The translations under genes and the position numbers were made by a program. A stretch of DNA of 64,000 nt, taken from NCBI GenBank assembly GCA_016703425.1, contig JADJCA010000023.1, forward strand, positions 42,863 to 106,862. The letters run 5' to 3'. Positions 53,027-61,690 of the stretch are shown here, in pieces; the first letter of the stretch is position 1; each line of letters starts with the position of its first letter. The stretch is from Myxococcales bacterium. Lineage in GTDB: Bacteria; Myxococcota_A; Polyangia; Polyangiales; Polyangiaceae. The notes beneath the pieces were generated by a model that had not been told where the DNA came from, searched no databases, and saw only the letters and a list, made by a program, of their open reading frames with translations.

Positions 53027-53271
53027 GCCGAGCCACGCTGCAGCAGTCGTGCCGCGCCGAGGCCCCTTGGGCGCGTGCAATCCACGTGTGGGCCCCTTGC
53101 ACAACAAGCGTAACAGGGCCGAATTCGCGGCCGTCCCGCACCAGCGGAAGGGGGTGGTCGATCCAGGATGCGGGTCGAAATTTCACTGGACGCGACGGAC
53201 TGGCTCCCTAGCGCGAACACTTCGCCGCGCTCTCGCTTCAAGAGGCCGACGACCGACGCTGCCGGTCAGCC

Positions 53272-53457
53272 GCCCCGGCCCCGGCGCGCCCCGGCCGGCC
53301 CCCCACTCCTCCCCCCGGCCCAGGGGGGGGAAAGAGCGGGCGGGACGGCGCCGCCGGCCCCCCGGGCGGGCCGCCGCCCGGGCCGCCCGGGGCCGCCCGG
53401 GCGGCAGCCCGGAGGGGGCCCGGCAAGCGGGGGGGGGGGCCCCGGCCCGGTGCCCCC
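53272..53457. repeat. GC-only low-complexity block, probable sequence artefact
   Basis: About 185 bases with almost no A or T, made of short G and C runs in mixed order, quite unlike the flanking codon-structured DNA. Together with the poly-G block at 26.5 kb it suggests low-quality or mis-assembled sequence. No gene can be supported in 53027-53512. Confidence 0.7.
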
Positions 53458-53512
53458 ATGAGCGGTCTCGGCTCGGCGTGAGCGCCCGTCAACGGCGAGG
53501 CAGCTGACCCCT

Positions 53513-53701
53513 TCACGGGATCGACACGCCGCATTCGTACCAGCGCGCCGTGTAGCGGTTGTGCGTCGGCCACGGCCCCAGAGTGAACGGCTGGCCATAT
53601 CGGCCCCGGCTGTGGACGGGGACGGGCCCCGCGGAGTTGAAGCCACCGTGGCCGTGATCGCACGTGACGCACCCGCCAACCCAGGCACGCCCACGCTTCA
53701 T
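53513..53701 (-). CDS. Short Gly/His/Arg-rich protein, unknown
   Basis: A 62-residue frame from ATG 53701 to TGA 53513. It is coding-like in third positions, has three cysteines (GGCVTCDHGHGG and ECGVSIP) and aromatic residues (RYGQPFTLGPWPTHNRYTARWYE), with no signal peptide. I do not recognise it. It could be a small cytoplasmic metal-binding protein or the tail of a larger broken gene. Confidence 0.35.
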   Translation of the reverse strand: MKRGRAWVGGCVTCDHGHGGFNSAGPVPVHSRGRYGQPFTLGPWPTHNRYTARWYECGVSIP

Positions 53702-53822
53702 GGCCACCACCGTGCGAGGTGCGTGCCTGATAGGAGGCCGCGAATTGTGCGGGATTTCAGCGCTCCGTCGAGCGGGGCGTGGCACGGCGGTGGCACACCA
53801 CGGCGCAGACGGCAGACGGTGT

Positions 53823-55190
53823 TTACCGCGACCGGACGTCAGGGCCTGGGTCGTGGGCCTTCGCGCGCTCCAGGTAGCGCTCGAAGACCGCCCGCTCCGC
53901 GCGCGTCGGCGTGATCTCGAGCGCGGAGCACAGGTGGAAGACGGCGCCCTCGAAGTCCGAAGTCCGGCGCAAGAGCTCGCCCATCGTGGCGCGCCACAGG
54001 TAGTGGCCCGCGAGCCACGAAGGAGGACGTTCCTGCCGGAGCAGCGCGAGGCCGTGTTCAGGCCCGCGCCACTCGGCGAGGGCGATGGCACGCTGGAGAA
54101 CGTAGTACGGCGAAGGCGAGAGCCGCTCGAGGAGCTCGTACAAGTCCACGATCTCGGCCCAACGGGTCTCCGCATACGACGGAGCCAAGCAGTGCTCGGC
54201 GAGGATCAGGGCCTCTCCGTGGTACGTGGAGAACTCCGATTCGCTCATCGCGCGCGCGATGCACTCGAGCGCGAGCGCGAACTGGTGCCGGTCCCAGAGA
54301 CTTCGGTCCTGTTCGTGCAAGAGAAGAATGCCGCCGCCGCCGTCGAGGCGTGCGCCGAGTCGGCCGCGGTGAAAGTGCATGAGGGCGAGCAACGCCCAAG
54401 TGGATGGTCGCGCGAGCGCGTCGTGCGCGAGCAGCAGCTGGCAGAGGCGGATCGCGTCGTCGCAGAGCTCGGGGCGCAGCGGCTCGCTCTCCCGGCACGA
54501 TGCGTAGCCTTCGTTGAACTGCAGATACAGGACCTGCTGCACGATGCCCAGGCGGCGCTCGAGATCGTCGCGCGCGAGCGGTGGGAGTCCGCCATCGCTC
54601 CACGCCTCGCGGAGGCAAAGCCGCCCACGTTCGACCATTTTTTGTACGTTCGCGTCGCTCGTGAACAGGCGCGTCGCGATCTCGCGCGTACTGAACCCGC
54701 ACACGAGCTTCAGGCAGAGCACCAGCCGCGTTCGCTCCGGCAGCGCTTCATCTGCGCAGGCGAACAGGAGCGCGACCTCGTCGGCGACGTCGGGATCAGC
54801 GCTCGGACCTTCCGCGCCGGACACAGCCTCCAGCCGGTCGAGGTCGGCGTCGACCTCTCGCCCTAGCTTGCGCAGTCGGTCGATGACCTGGTGGGTGGCG
54901 ACGCGGGTGAGCCAGGCGGCCGGGTTGTCGGGCAGCCCGCGACGCGCCCAAGTGCCGAGCGCGCGCTCGAGCGCGCTCTGCACCGCGTCTTCCACCAGCT
55001 CGATTCCGTGCGAGCCGTAGCGACGGCCTAGGGTCGCGATCAGTCGACCCGCCTCGTGGCGAAAGAATCCTTCTACGAGATCGTGGGCCGCACGAACCTC
55101 CGGCGGCCCACGATCGTTTCCCGGCGGCGTCAGAAGCCCATCATCTCGCGAATCTCGATCACGGCGTTTGGCATGAACACGATCGGACAT
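53823..55190 (-). CDS. ECF sigma factor with C-terminal extension (ECF42-like)
   Basis: A 455-residue sigma factor. Region 2 is at about residues 40-100 (HEAGRLIATLGRRYG, ELVEDAVQSALERALGTW, NPAAWLTRVATHQVIDRLRKL) and region 4 at about 140-190 (LPERTRLVLCLKLVCGFSTREIATRLFTSDANVQKMVERGR). About 260 further residues (LARPSTWALLALMHFHRGR ... YYVLQRAIALAEWRG ... FEGAVFHLCSALEITPTRAERAVFERYLERA) form a helical TPR-like region. This length and the coupling to a DGPF/YCII gene fit ECF group 42, whose members use the C-terminal region in place of an anti-sigma factor. ATG 55190 overlaps the YCII gene by 61 bases; there is no later ATG or GTG before region 2. Confidence 0.85.
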   Translation of the reverse strand: MSDRVHAKRRDRDSRDDGLLTPPGNDRGPPEVRAAHDLVEGFFRHEAGRLIATLGRRYGSHGIELVEDAVQSALERALGTWARRGLPDNPAAWLTRVATHQVIDRLRKLGREVDADLDRLEAVSGAEGPSADPDVADEVALLFACADEALPERTRLVLCLKLVCGFSTREIATRLFTSDANVQKMVERGRLCLREAWSDGGLPPLARDDLERRLGIVQQVLYLQFNEGYASCRESEPLRPELCDDAIRLCQLLLAHDALARPSTWALLALMHFHRGRLGARLDGGGGILLLHEQDRSLWDRHQFALALECIARAMSESEFSTYHGEALILAEHCLAPSYAETRWAEIVDLYELLERLSPSPYYVLQRAIALAEWRGPEHGLALLRQERPPSWLAGHYLWRATMGELLRRTSDFEGAVFHLCSALEITPTRAERAVFERYLERAKAHDPGPDVRSR

Positions 55191-55465
55191 TCGCGGGCCA
55201 CTTCCAGAGCCTGCTCGTAGGTTTCCGCTTGAACGATCGAAAATCCACCGATGATTTCCTTGCCCTCGGTAAACGGACCGTCGGTCACCTTGCCGCCGGC
55301 GAGCAGCTTCCCGCCTGGCTTGAGGCCGTCGCCCATGTCGATCACGTGGGCCTTGAACTTCTCCTTCCACGCGCCCCATTGCTTGAACATCTCCTGCATT
55401 TCGGCGGGCGACGGCTGGCGCTCGGGACCGGGAGGATTGCGGTACAAGAACAAGTACTTGGTCAT
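55130..55465 (-). CDS. YCII/DGPF-domain protein, sigma-factor partner
   Basis: A 111-residue protein with the DGPF motif (VTDGPFTEGKEIIGGFSIVQAETYEQALEVARECPIVF). A strong AAAGGAG site precedes ATG 55465. The 3' end overlaps the sigma-factor start by 61 bases. Single-domain YCII proteins next to ECF42 sigma factors are a known arrangement; they may be small-molecule-binding enzymes or sensors, and they are usually the main target of the sigma factor. Confidence 0.88.
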   Translation of the reverse strand: MTKYLFLYRNPPGPERQPSPAEMQEMFKQWGAWKEKFKAHVIDMGDGLKPGGKLLAGGKVTDGPFTEGKEIIGGFSIVQAETYEQALEVARECPIVFMPNAVIEIREMMGF

Positions 55466-55640
55466 GATTTCTCCTTTGAGGTGACGTCGGCCGGGCGACG
55501 AGGCGTCCCCGTTCGACCCCCCACCGACGATCTCGGGCGGCCGATTCGGACAGAAAAAAAGAAGAAAGAGAAGATAGAACCGACGTTGACGATGCCGTCG
55601 CAGCGAGGCTGCGGGGAGGCCTTGGGAGCTGACCCACGCT

Positions 55641-55922
55641 TGTAGCGGTGAGGTCGGTCAGATTGCGCAGGCCATCTCGCACTGGGAGTTTGGTCAAGAT
55701 CCGCCGCGCATGGTCATTCGCTGGGCTGGTAGCGAGGCGGACGCGATGTACGACGGGGTTGCGTCAAGGGCATCGGGGACGTCGAGAGCAGCGTGGGCGA
55801 CTTCGGCCGCTACGACTTCGAGCTCGACTTCCGCGGCAACGATCCGTTTGGGGGCTTCGACGATGATGGCTTCGGTGGTGTGGCGGTGGCGGTACCGGTC
55901 TCAACTGCCTCGTCTGCGTGAC
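55641..55922 (+). pseudogene. Fragmented acidic lipoprotein-like gene
   Basis: Coding-like segments appear in different plus-strand frames: SGEVGQIAQAISHWEFGQ ... MVIRWAGSEADAMYDG, then CVKGIGDVESSVGDFGRYDF, ELDFRGNDPFGGFDDDGFGG. A frame change is needed near 55764 and probably another near 55880, where GGGGTGLNCLVCV appears in a third frame. The start is not visible. It is either a decayed gene or a gene broken by sequence errors. It converges on the LamG gene end. Confidence 0.45.
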
Positions 55923-55943
55923 ATCGTCAAACGGCGTCCAGAG

Positions 55944-56903
55944 TCAGCGGCCCCGCTTGTAGTGCTCTTGGATGCGCGCTTGGGGCAGCACCTGGTCGTA
56001 GAACGCCAGCTCGTCGAGGTCCGCATCTGCATCCTTCCGATCAGCAGGGGTAACGATGGTTGCGCAAGCGTGCCCCGAGTCACCGAGAGGCGCGGCACGA
56101 GGGGGCCCCATCGTAGAGCTGGACGCTTGTCACCGCCGGGTATGACGAAATAGGTAGAGGACGCCGTTGACCCACGGAACAGGGGCCGCGGCAAACCCGC
56201 CGTCGGCGCCACCGGCGTAGGTGAAGACGACGTGAACGAAGGCATTTGTGCCAGCGTCAGGAGTGAGCTTTCCCGTGCCGAACGCCACGTATCCCTCGGC
56301 GCCGACGGCTTTCAGAGGTCACCGCGTCGGCGCTGTCCGGCGGATACCAGAGGTCGAAGCCGACGCCGTTCAGTTTGTCGCGGAGGGCGCAATCGTAACC
56401 GTTGAAGAACCCGGTTTGGGCCTTCGAGCGCCGGTCGAAGAGCAGCCCGGTGGTCATGGGGCGGATCCAAAACTCGACGCTGAAGGGCTTGCGGTCGAAG
56501 AGCTCTGATGGGGCTAGCAAAGGTCAGGTATCCCGGGTCCCGCGCGACCGCCTTGGCGACGGCACCGGCGACGAGCGAGACGGTGCCCGAAGTCTGCGAC
56601 GCTTCTGTTTTGAAACCACGTCGACGAACGAATCGTCGAAGGGGAAATACGCGATCGGGTTGTCGGCAAGGGACGGTGGCGCGGTAGCTCGCATCGGTGG
56701 CGTCATCGGCGCGGTCTGCGTCGATCGCCGCGTCAGCAGCGCCTCCATCAGCGCCGCCGCCCGACGCCTCCTCGGCGCCCGCCTCGGGAGTGCTGGCGTC
56801 GCGCACTTCATCGGGAGACCTCGCTCCATCATCGCGGTCGCCAAAGTTGAGCAGCGCCCGACATGCGCTGGCGGCGCTCCCCGCGGCGAAGCGCGAGCAT
56901 CAT
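55944..56903 (-). pseudogene. LamG-domain lipoprotein, broken by several frameshifts
   Basis: Reading the minus strand while switching frames recovers one coherent protein: an N-terminus with a probable lipobox (SAAC/ASAC style), an Ala/Glu/Gly/Asp linker (STPEAGAEEASGGGADGGAAD), then SLADNPIAYFPFDDSFVD, TSGTVSLVAGAVAKAVARDPGYL, LFDRKPFSVEFWIRPMTTG, GTGKLTPDAGTNAFVHVVFTYAGG, WVNGVLYLF and the typical end DLDELAFYDQVLPQARIQEH before TGA 55944. At least five frame changes occur in about 950 bases, more than anywhere else in the window. A paralogue of the intact gene at 51058 in plan. Errors or true decay cannot be told apart here. Confidence 0.65.
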
Positions 56904-57190
56904 GGACCGCTTGTTCCGCACCCAAGAGCGCGAGGTTAGCAGCTCTCGCTTGTCATCAGAAGGTTGCGTGCCGCAACGCAGCGCTCGCCGAGGCAGAGGC
57001 CAGCGTCTCTATCCACGGGACGATGCACGTCGGCGACGCCTATCGCCACGGGTGGCAGCACAGGCGTGGCGACCGTGCGACGCCCCGAACTGTCTTTTCC
57101 CGCGTCGATGCGACGAACGGCGTCACGGAGGCTCCTTCCGAAGCCACCCACGTGTAGACGGTGTGGACGCGAAGGTCGGCGTGCTTCCGC

Positions 57191-57899
57191 TCAAGGAGCG
57201 GCCGCGGCCCCGAAGATCCGCGCGAGGCCCTCGATCAACTGTTCGTCCGAGTACAGCAGCGGATCACCGACGCTCTCGACGATCCCCTTCAGCGTGAGGG
57301 CGCCGATGGCCGCGATGTTGGCGAGGAAGGCCATGAGACGGGGCTCGACGTTCGCCCGGCCACGCCCGTGCTTCCAGTCTTCGGAGAGCCTCTTCGCGGC
57401 GCCGGCGTAGGTGAGGTCGTTGAGCGGGCGGAGCCGCGCGAACTGTTCGGCGCCGAGGCTCACGGAGCCCGGTCTCGCGACCTGACCGTGAAGGAACGCG
57501 AGGCGGAAGTCGTCCATGCGCGAGGCATAGATGTGCACCGTCTCGCGGACGATGGCGCGCAGGGCATCGCCGCCGCTCTTGGCCTCGAGGACCGCGTCGT
57601 GGACCGCGCGATTGGGCCTCGAGGACGCCGAAGATGATCTCGAAGAGGAGCGCGTCCTTCGACGGGTAGTAGTAGTAGAGCGCAGCCTTCGTCAGCCCGA
57701 CCTCCTTGGCGACGGCGTCGAGCGTGGTGGCGGCGATGCCGTCGCGAAGGAGCACGCGCCGGGCGGCTTCGACGATCTCTTCGCGGGAGCGTTCCCTGCG
57801 CCGCTCACGCCGCGCGATGCGCGGCGGCACCTCGTCGGCATGAGCGGCCTTGCGGCGTTTCTTGGGGGGCGACTTGGTTGGCTTCTTCGGCGACGGCAC
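57191..57899 (-). CDS. TetR family regulator, frameshifted
   Basis: The N-terminal half (ATG 57899) has a basic leader and a TetR DNA-binding domain at about residues 35-85 (REEIVEAARRVLLRDGIAATTLDAVAKEVGLTKAALYYYYPSKDALLFEI). The ligand domain continues in another frame from about 57613 (AVHDAVLEAKSGGDALRAIVRETVHIYASRMDDFRLAFLHG) to TGA 57191. Deleting one G of the GGG at 57614-57616 restores a protein of about 235 residues. It faces an MBL-fold and MAPEG gene pair across two operator-like repeats and almost certainly represses them and itself. Confidence 0.8.
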
Positions 57900-57929
57900 G
57901 CGGCAATTCTATCCGCGTATCTACAAATT

Positions 57930-57960
57930 GACCATCGGTCGAATTATTGGACCATCGGTC
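57930..57960. promoter_or_regulatory. Doubled TetR-type operator
   Basis: Two exact copies of GACCATCGGTC lie 20 bases apart (centre to centre) in an AT-rich patch between the divergent TetR and MBL-fold genes. Each copy is itself a near-palindrome (GACC-ATC-GGTC). Two turns of spacing suits two TetR dimers on one face. This is a strong candidate operator for both genes. Confidence 0.7.
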
Positions 57961-58036
57961 ACATTTTCGGTGCTATCGATCTTGAACGAGCCCGAGCGAC
58001 ATCGCTCGGCGCCCCGCCCAGAAGGAACAGAAGCCC

Positions 58037-58755
58037 ATGAAAACGCTCACCCACGGATCGCCGACGGCATCTACCGGTTTTCCACGTGTGTCCCCGCCGC
58101 GGCGCCGGGCGGCTTCACCTTCAACCAGTTCCTCATCAAGGCCGACGAGCCGCTCCTCTTTCACACGGGGCCGCGGCGGATGTTCCCGCTCGTGTCGGAG
58201 GCCATTGCGCGCGTCGCTCCACTCTCGAGCCTCCGCTGGATCGCATTCGGTCACGTCGAGTCCGATGGTGCGGGGCGATGAATGAGCTGCTCGCGGTCGC
58301 AAGTCGCGCCGAGGTCGCGCACGGCGCTCTCGGTTTGCATGGTCTCGCTCGACGACCTCTGCGATCGGCCCCCGCGGAAGCTCGCAGACGGCGAGATCAT
58401 CGATCTCGGCGGCAAGCGGGTGCGCCACATCGACACGCCTCACGTTCCGCACAACTGGGAGGCGCGGGTGCTGTTCGAGGAGACGACGAAAACGCTCTTC
58501 TGCGGCGATCTCTTCACCCACACGGGAGACGGCCCCCCGCTCACGACCGACGACATCGTCGGCCCCGCGCTCGCCGGGGAAGAGATCTTCGGCGCGACGG
58601 CCCTCTCGATCGTGACCGCGCCGACGATCCGCCGCCTGGCGACGCTCGAACCCCGGACGCTGGCGGTGATGCACGGCTCGTCCACGCAGACCCGCTGCAC
58701 GGACGCGCTCTTGCGTCTCGCGGACGCCTACGAAGCGAAGCTCGGCCACGCCTGA
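58037..58755 (+). CDS. MBL-fold metallo-hydrolase, frameshifted
   Basis: Switching frames recovers one protein of about 240 residues: MKTLTH, then RIADGIYRFSTCVPAAAPGGFTFNQFLIKADEPLLFHTGPRRMFPL and WIAFGHVESD, then GAMNELLAVASRAEVAHGALG, then CMVSLDDLCDRPPR ... VRHIDTPHVPHNWEARVLFEE ... LFCGDLFTHTGDGPPL and an end at 58755. The FGHVESD and IDTPHVPHNWE stretches and the CGDLFTHTGD Asp/His supply the metal ligands of a flavodiiron-like lactamase fold without a flavodoxin domain. Shifts lie near 58055, 58268 and at the TTT 58334-58336. It diverges from the TetR gene and precedes MAPEG. Confidence 0.75.
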
Positions 58756-58767
58756 GGGGGAGGATCC

Positions 58768-59245
58768 ATGGACAGGCTAAGCCTACAGAACCCGCTCTTC
58801 GCCACTTACGCCGTCGCGGCGGCGATCATGGTGCTCAAAGCAGCGAGCATGTCGTGGTTGACGGTTGTTCGCATGATGCAGGCCAAGGTGGCTACCGAGC
58901 GCCCGAGGACATCAAGAAGACGCCGCTCAATCCCAACCCCGATCCGAAGCAGTTGGAGCCCAACGAGGCCGTCGAACGGACGCGCCGCATCCACCTGAAC
59001 GATCTGGAGAACATTCCCTTCTTCCTCGCCGCGGGCTTCCTCTTCATCCTGACGGACCCGTCCTTGCTGCTCGCGCGCGCTCTTCTCTACGGCTACGTGG
59101 TGACGCGGCTTCTGCACTTCGCCGCCTACTTCACGGGGCAAGTCCACGACATGCGCGCCGCCCTCTGGACGCCGGGCTCGCTCATCATTTGTTCATGACC
59201 GGCCGGACGCTGCAGGTCGCGCTGGGGTTCTCCGGTCTCTACTAG
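58768..59245 (+). CDS. MAPEG family membrane protein, frameshifted
   Basis: A small integral membrane protein of the MAPEG (membrane-associated eicosanoid/glutathione) family. The start (ATG 58768) reads QNPLFATYAVAAAIMVLKAASMSWLTVVRMMQAK; the next part, in another frame, reads RAPEDIKKTPLN ... EAVERTRRIHLNDLENIPFFLAAGFLFIL ... YVVTRLLHFAAYFTG, including the family's Arg-x-x-x-Asn-x-x-Glu core (RIHLNDLENIP). The last 20 residues (MTGRTLQVALGFSGLY) need a further shift at the TTT 59188-59190. Corrected length is about 158 residues with four helices. A GAGG site precedes the start, 12 bases after the MBL-fold gene. Confidence 0.78.
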
Positions 59246-59324
59246 CGCCGCGGTCGGTCGTGCCGGTGCTGTCACGCTTCCACGCTCCCGCGGAGGCCGA
59301 TGCCGGAGGGGCTTCGCGGAGCCC

Positions 59325-60261
59325 TCAGGGGGCCTCATCGCGCGGTGAGTATCTGTCGTGTCGGCGCGCTCTCTCTTGCAAATCGACTCCCGGCGGCTGC
59401 CCTACGTGCCGGCTGAACGCGGTGCTGAACGTGCTCGCTGAGGCGTAACCGACCCGTTCGGCGACCTCGGCGAGCCCGAGGTCGTGGCGGCGCAAGAGAT
59501 CCTTCGCGAGCGCCATGCGCCACGCGAGCAGATACTCCATCGGCGGCAGCCCCACGGTTCGCGTGAAGCGCTCAAAGAACGCCGAACGGGAGAGCGCCGC
59601 CGTCTTCGCAAGCTCGGCCATCGTCCACGGCCGCGCGACCTTGGCGTGCATCTGTCGCATCGCCGGCGCGAGTCGCGCGTCCGGCAGCCCGCGCAGCAGC
59701 CCCGGCGGCGTGTCGTCACCCGACGGCGATCGCAGCGCTTCGATGAGCAGCACCTCTACGAGACGCGTGAGCACGAGGTTGCGGCCTGATCTCCGTTCGA
59801 GCGACTCCTCACCAACGAGCCGCACGAGGAGCGAGAGCCGCGGGGCGCCGCGCACGTGCACCACCGCCGGCAGCAGCGACACCAGCAACGACGCGTCCGG
59901 CGAGTCGAAGTCGAAGTAGCCACCAAGGAGCCGGACGTCGGGGCGCCCACCGCGCGTGCCGTGGCGGACCTCACCCGCATGCTTGGCCATCATCTTCGGG
60001 TCGACGAGCTTGGGCTGCACCTGCTCGAAGCTCGACATGGTGAAGCCCGGAGTCGCTGGCAGCACTGAAGTCGCCGGCCTCGAGCGTGAGCGCCTGGTGC
60101 CCGTCGACGGCGAGGCGGCAGCTCCCTTCGAGAACGGCGCAGAAGCTCGGCTGGCCGAACTCCGAGTAGCGCACACCCCAAAGGCCCGCGCCGCTGATGC
60201 GCTTCGAGAAGACGGTGCGTGGCTGCAGCAGCGCGATGACTTCAGAGAGCGGATCGTTCAT
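59325..60261 (-). CDS. AraC family regulator with cupin domain, frameshifted
   Basis: ATG 60261 starts MNDPLSEVIALLQPRTVFSKRISG ... SFCAVLEGSCRLAVDGHQALTLEAGDF, the cupin N-terminal domain; the remainder, in another frame, is VLPATPGFT ... LLGGYFDFDSPDASLLVSLLP ... RLVEVLLIEALRSPSGD and the C-terminal AraC double helix-turn-helix (WTMAELAKTAALSRSAFFERF ... LGLAEVAERVGYASASTFSTAFSRHVGQPP). Dropping base 60066 joins them into about 311 residues. The type belongs to the Cupin_6 AraC group that commonly regulates adjacent SDR or oxidoreductase genes. It diverges from the SDR at 60336. Confidence 0.85.
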
Positions 60262-60286
60262 GTTTGGACGCTCGCAAAGGAAAAGT

Positions 60287-60323
60287 GGACTAGAAACGGT
60301 AGATAGTCCAGTGTGCGGACACT
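60287..60323. promoter_or_regulatory. Two inverted repeats between AraC and SDR genes
   Basis: In the 74-base gap, GGACTA (60287-60292) is repeated inverted as TAGTCC (60304-60309) with 11 bases between, immediately followed by a second smaller pair AGTGT/ACACT (60310-60314, 60319-60323). These probably hold the regulator sites and the promoters of both genes. Confidence 0.5.
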
Positions 60324-60335
60324 ACCGTCAAGAGC

Positions 60336-61079
60336 ATGAAAACAGCGCTCGTGACTGGTTGCTCCTCTGGGTATGGCCTCGAGACCGCCCGCCACTTCCA
60401 CGCTCAGGGCTGGAACGTAATCGCCACGATGCGAACGCCCCGCGAGGGCATTCTGCCGCGGTCTGAGCGGCTGCGCGTGCTGGCGCTCGACGTGACGAAG
60501 CCCGAGAGCATCGCGGCCGCGCTCGACTCGGCGGGCCCCATTGACGTGCTCGTCAACAACGCTGGTATCGGCGTCGTCGGCGCCTTCGAGGCCACGCCCA
60601 TGACCACCGTGCGCGAGGTGTTCGAGACAAACACCTTCGGCGTGATGGCGATGACGCAAGCGGTGCTGCCGGCGTTTCGCGCGCGTCAGTCGGGCGTGGT
60701 GGTGAACGTGACCTCGAGCGTGACGCTGGCGCGGATGCCGTTGGCAGCGGCGTACACTGCGAGCAAGGCGGCCATCGAAGGGTTCACGGGATCGCTCGCG
60801 TTCGAGCTCGAGGCCTTCAACATTCGCGCGAAGCTGGTCGAGCCGGGTTACGGCCCGACGACAAGCTTCACGAGCAACGGCGGACGGCGCATGGAAGGAC
60901 TGATCCCAGACGCCTACCTGCCCTTTGCGAAGCCGATCTTCGAGGCCTTTGCGAAGACGACGTCGGTGACGAAGGAGTCCGACGTGGCCGAGGTCGTGTG
61001 GCGCGCTGCCAACGACACGACCGGGCAACTTCGATTCCCGGCGGGTGCCGACGCGCTGGCGCTCGCTCAGTCGCGATGA
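60336..61079 (+). CDS. Short-chain dehydrogenase/reductase (SDR)
   Basis: A 247-residue classical SDR: the nucleotide-binding TGCSSGYG at the N-terminus, NNAGIG near residue 75, catalytic Ser in VNVTSSVTLAR, and the Tyr-x3-Lys in AAYTASKAAIEGF. The sequence is intact. Such SDRs linked to a cupin AraC regulator often act on small ketones or are of unknown substrate. The start ATG 60336 is 74 bases from the divergent regulator; the operator-like repeats lie between. Confidence 0.93.
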   Translation: MKTALVTGCSSGYGLETARHFHAQGWNVIATMRTPREGILPRSERLRVLALDVTKPESIAAALDSAGPIDVLVNNAGIGVVGAFEATPMTTVREVFETNTFGVMAMTQAVLPAFRARQSGVVVNVTSSVTLARMPLAAAYTASKAAIEGFTGSLAFELEAFNIRAKLVEPGYGPTTSFTSNGGRRMEGLIPDAYLPFAKPIFEAFAKTTSVTKESDVAEVVWRAANDTTGQLRFPAGADALALAQSR

Positions 61080-61182
61080 TGGGCGGCGACGCTGGGACCT
61101 CCGGCCACGTTACGCTTGACGGCTCGTCGAGCGCGAAAGGCCCCGGTCGCTCCGGTGGGGGTTCGTTCTCATTTGCCGCAAT

Positions 61183-61206
61183 CGACCCATCAGAATCGAT
61201 GGGTCG
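61183..61206. terminator. Hairpin at the 3' end of the SRPBCC gene
   Basis: Nine-base arms CGACCCATC and GATGGGTCG with a six-base loop form a stable stem that includes the stop codon of the minus-strand gene ending at 61190. There is no clear T-run after it on either strand, so it is a stem-loop of terminator position rather than a textbook intrinsic terminator. Confidence 0.45.
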
Positions 61207-61690
61207 AGGTACCGCGTTCGGTGAACATGCCGAGGACCTCGTGCAGCTGCTCGAACGTCTCGCCGGTGCCGCTCGTGCTGCCGGAGGCGATGGCTTCGTC
61301 GAGCGCTTCCTTCGAGGGATAGAGATCGTGCATGACGAGCAGCGTCCTGCCGTCGTTCTCCTCGAAGGTGATCGTGGTGACGGCGCCGCCGTCGCCGGCT
61401 TCCTCGTTCGTCCACGAGAGGCGTGCGGGCGGCGTCACCTCGAGGTACCGACCAAAAACTTCCATCGGCGGTGAGTCGCCGTGGCCGAACACCAAGCGGT
61501 ACTTGCCGCCCACGCGCGCGTCCATGTCGCAAGCGAGGAGAACGATGGGGCACGACTTGGGCACCCACCATCGCTTGAAGAGCTCGGCCTTGGTCCAGGC
61601 GTCGAACACGATTCGCCGCGGCGCGTCGAAGGTCCGCGTGGCGACGAGCTCACGATCGGACTTTCGTTCCACCGTCGTGGGGTTCTTCAT
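61190..61690 (-). CDS. SRPBCC/AHSA1 family protein
   Basis: A 166-residue protein translated from an ATGA overlap with the ArsR stop (ATG 61690; an earlier in-frame ATG at 61717 lies inside the regulator gene). It has the START-like AHSA1 signature: DAPRRIVFDAWTKAELFKRWWVP, GGKYRLVFGHGDSPPMEVFGRYLEV, RLSWTNEEAGDGGAVTTITFEEND, and the C-terminal helix LDEAIASGSTSGTGETFEQLHEVLG. This ligand-binding fold is very commonly coupled to an ArsR regulator in the same operon. The ligand is unknown. Confidence 0.9.
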   Translation of the reverse strand: MKNPTTVERKSDRELVATRTFDAPRRIVFDAWTKAELFKRWWVPKSCPIVLLACDMDARVGGKYRLVFGHGDSPPMEVFGRYLEVTPPARLSWTNEEAGDGGAVTTITFEENDGRTLLVMHDLYPSKEALDEAIASGSTSGTGETFEQLHEVLGMFTERGTSTHRF

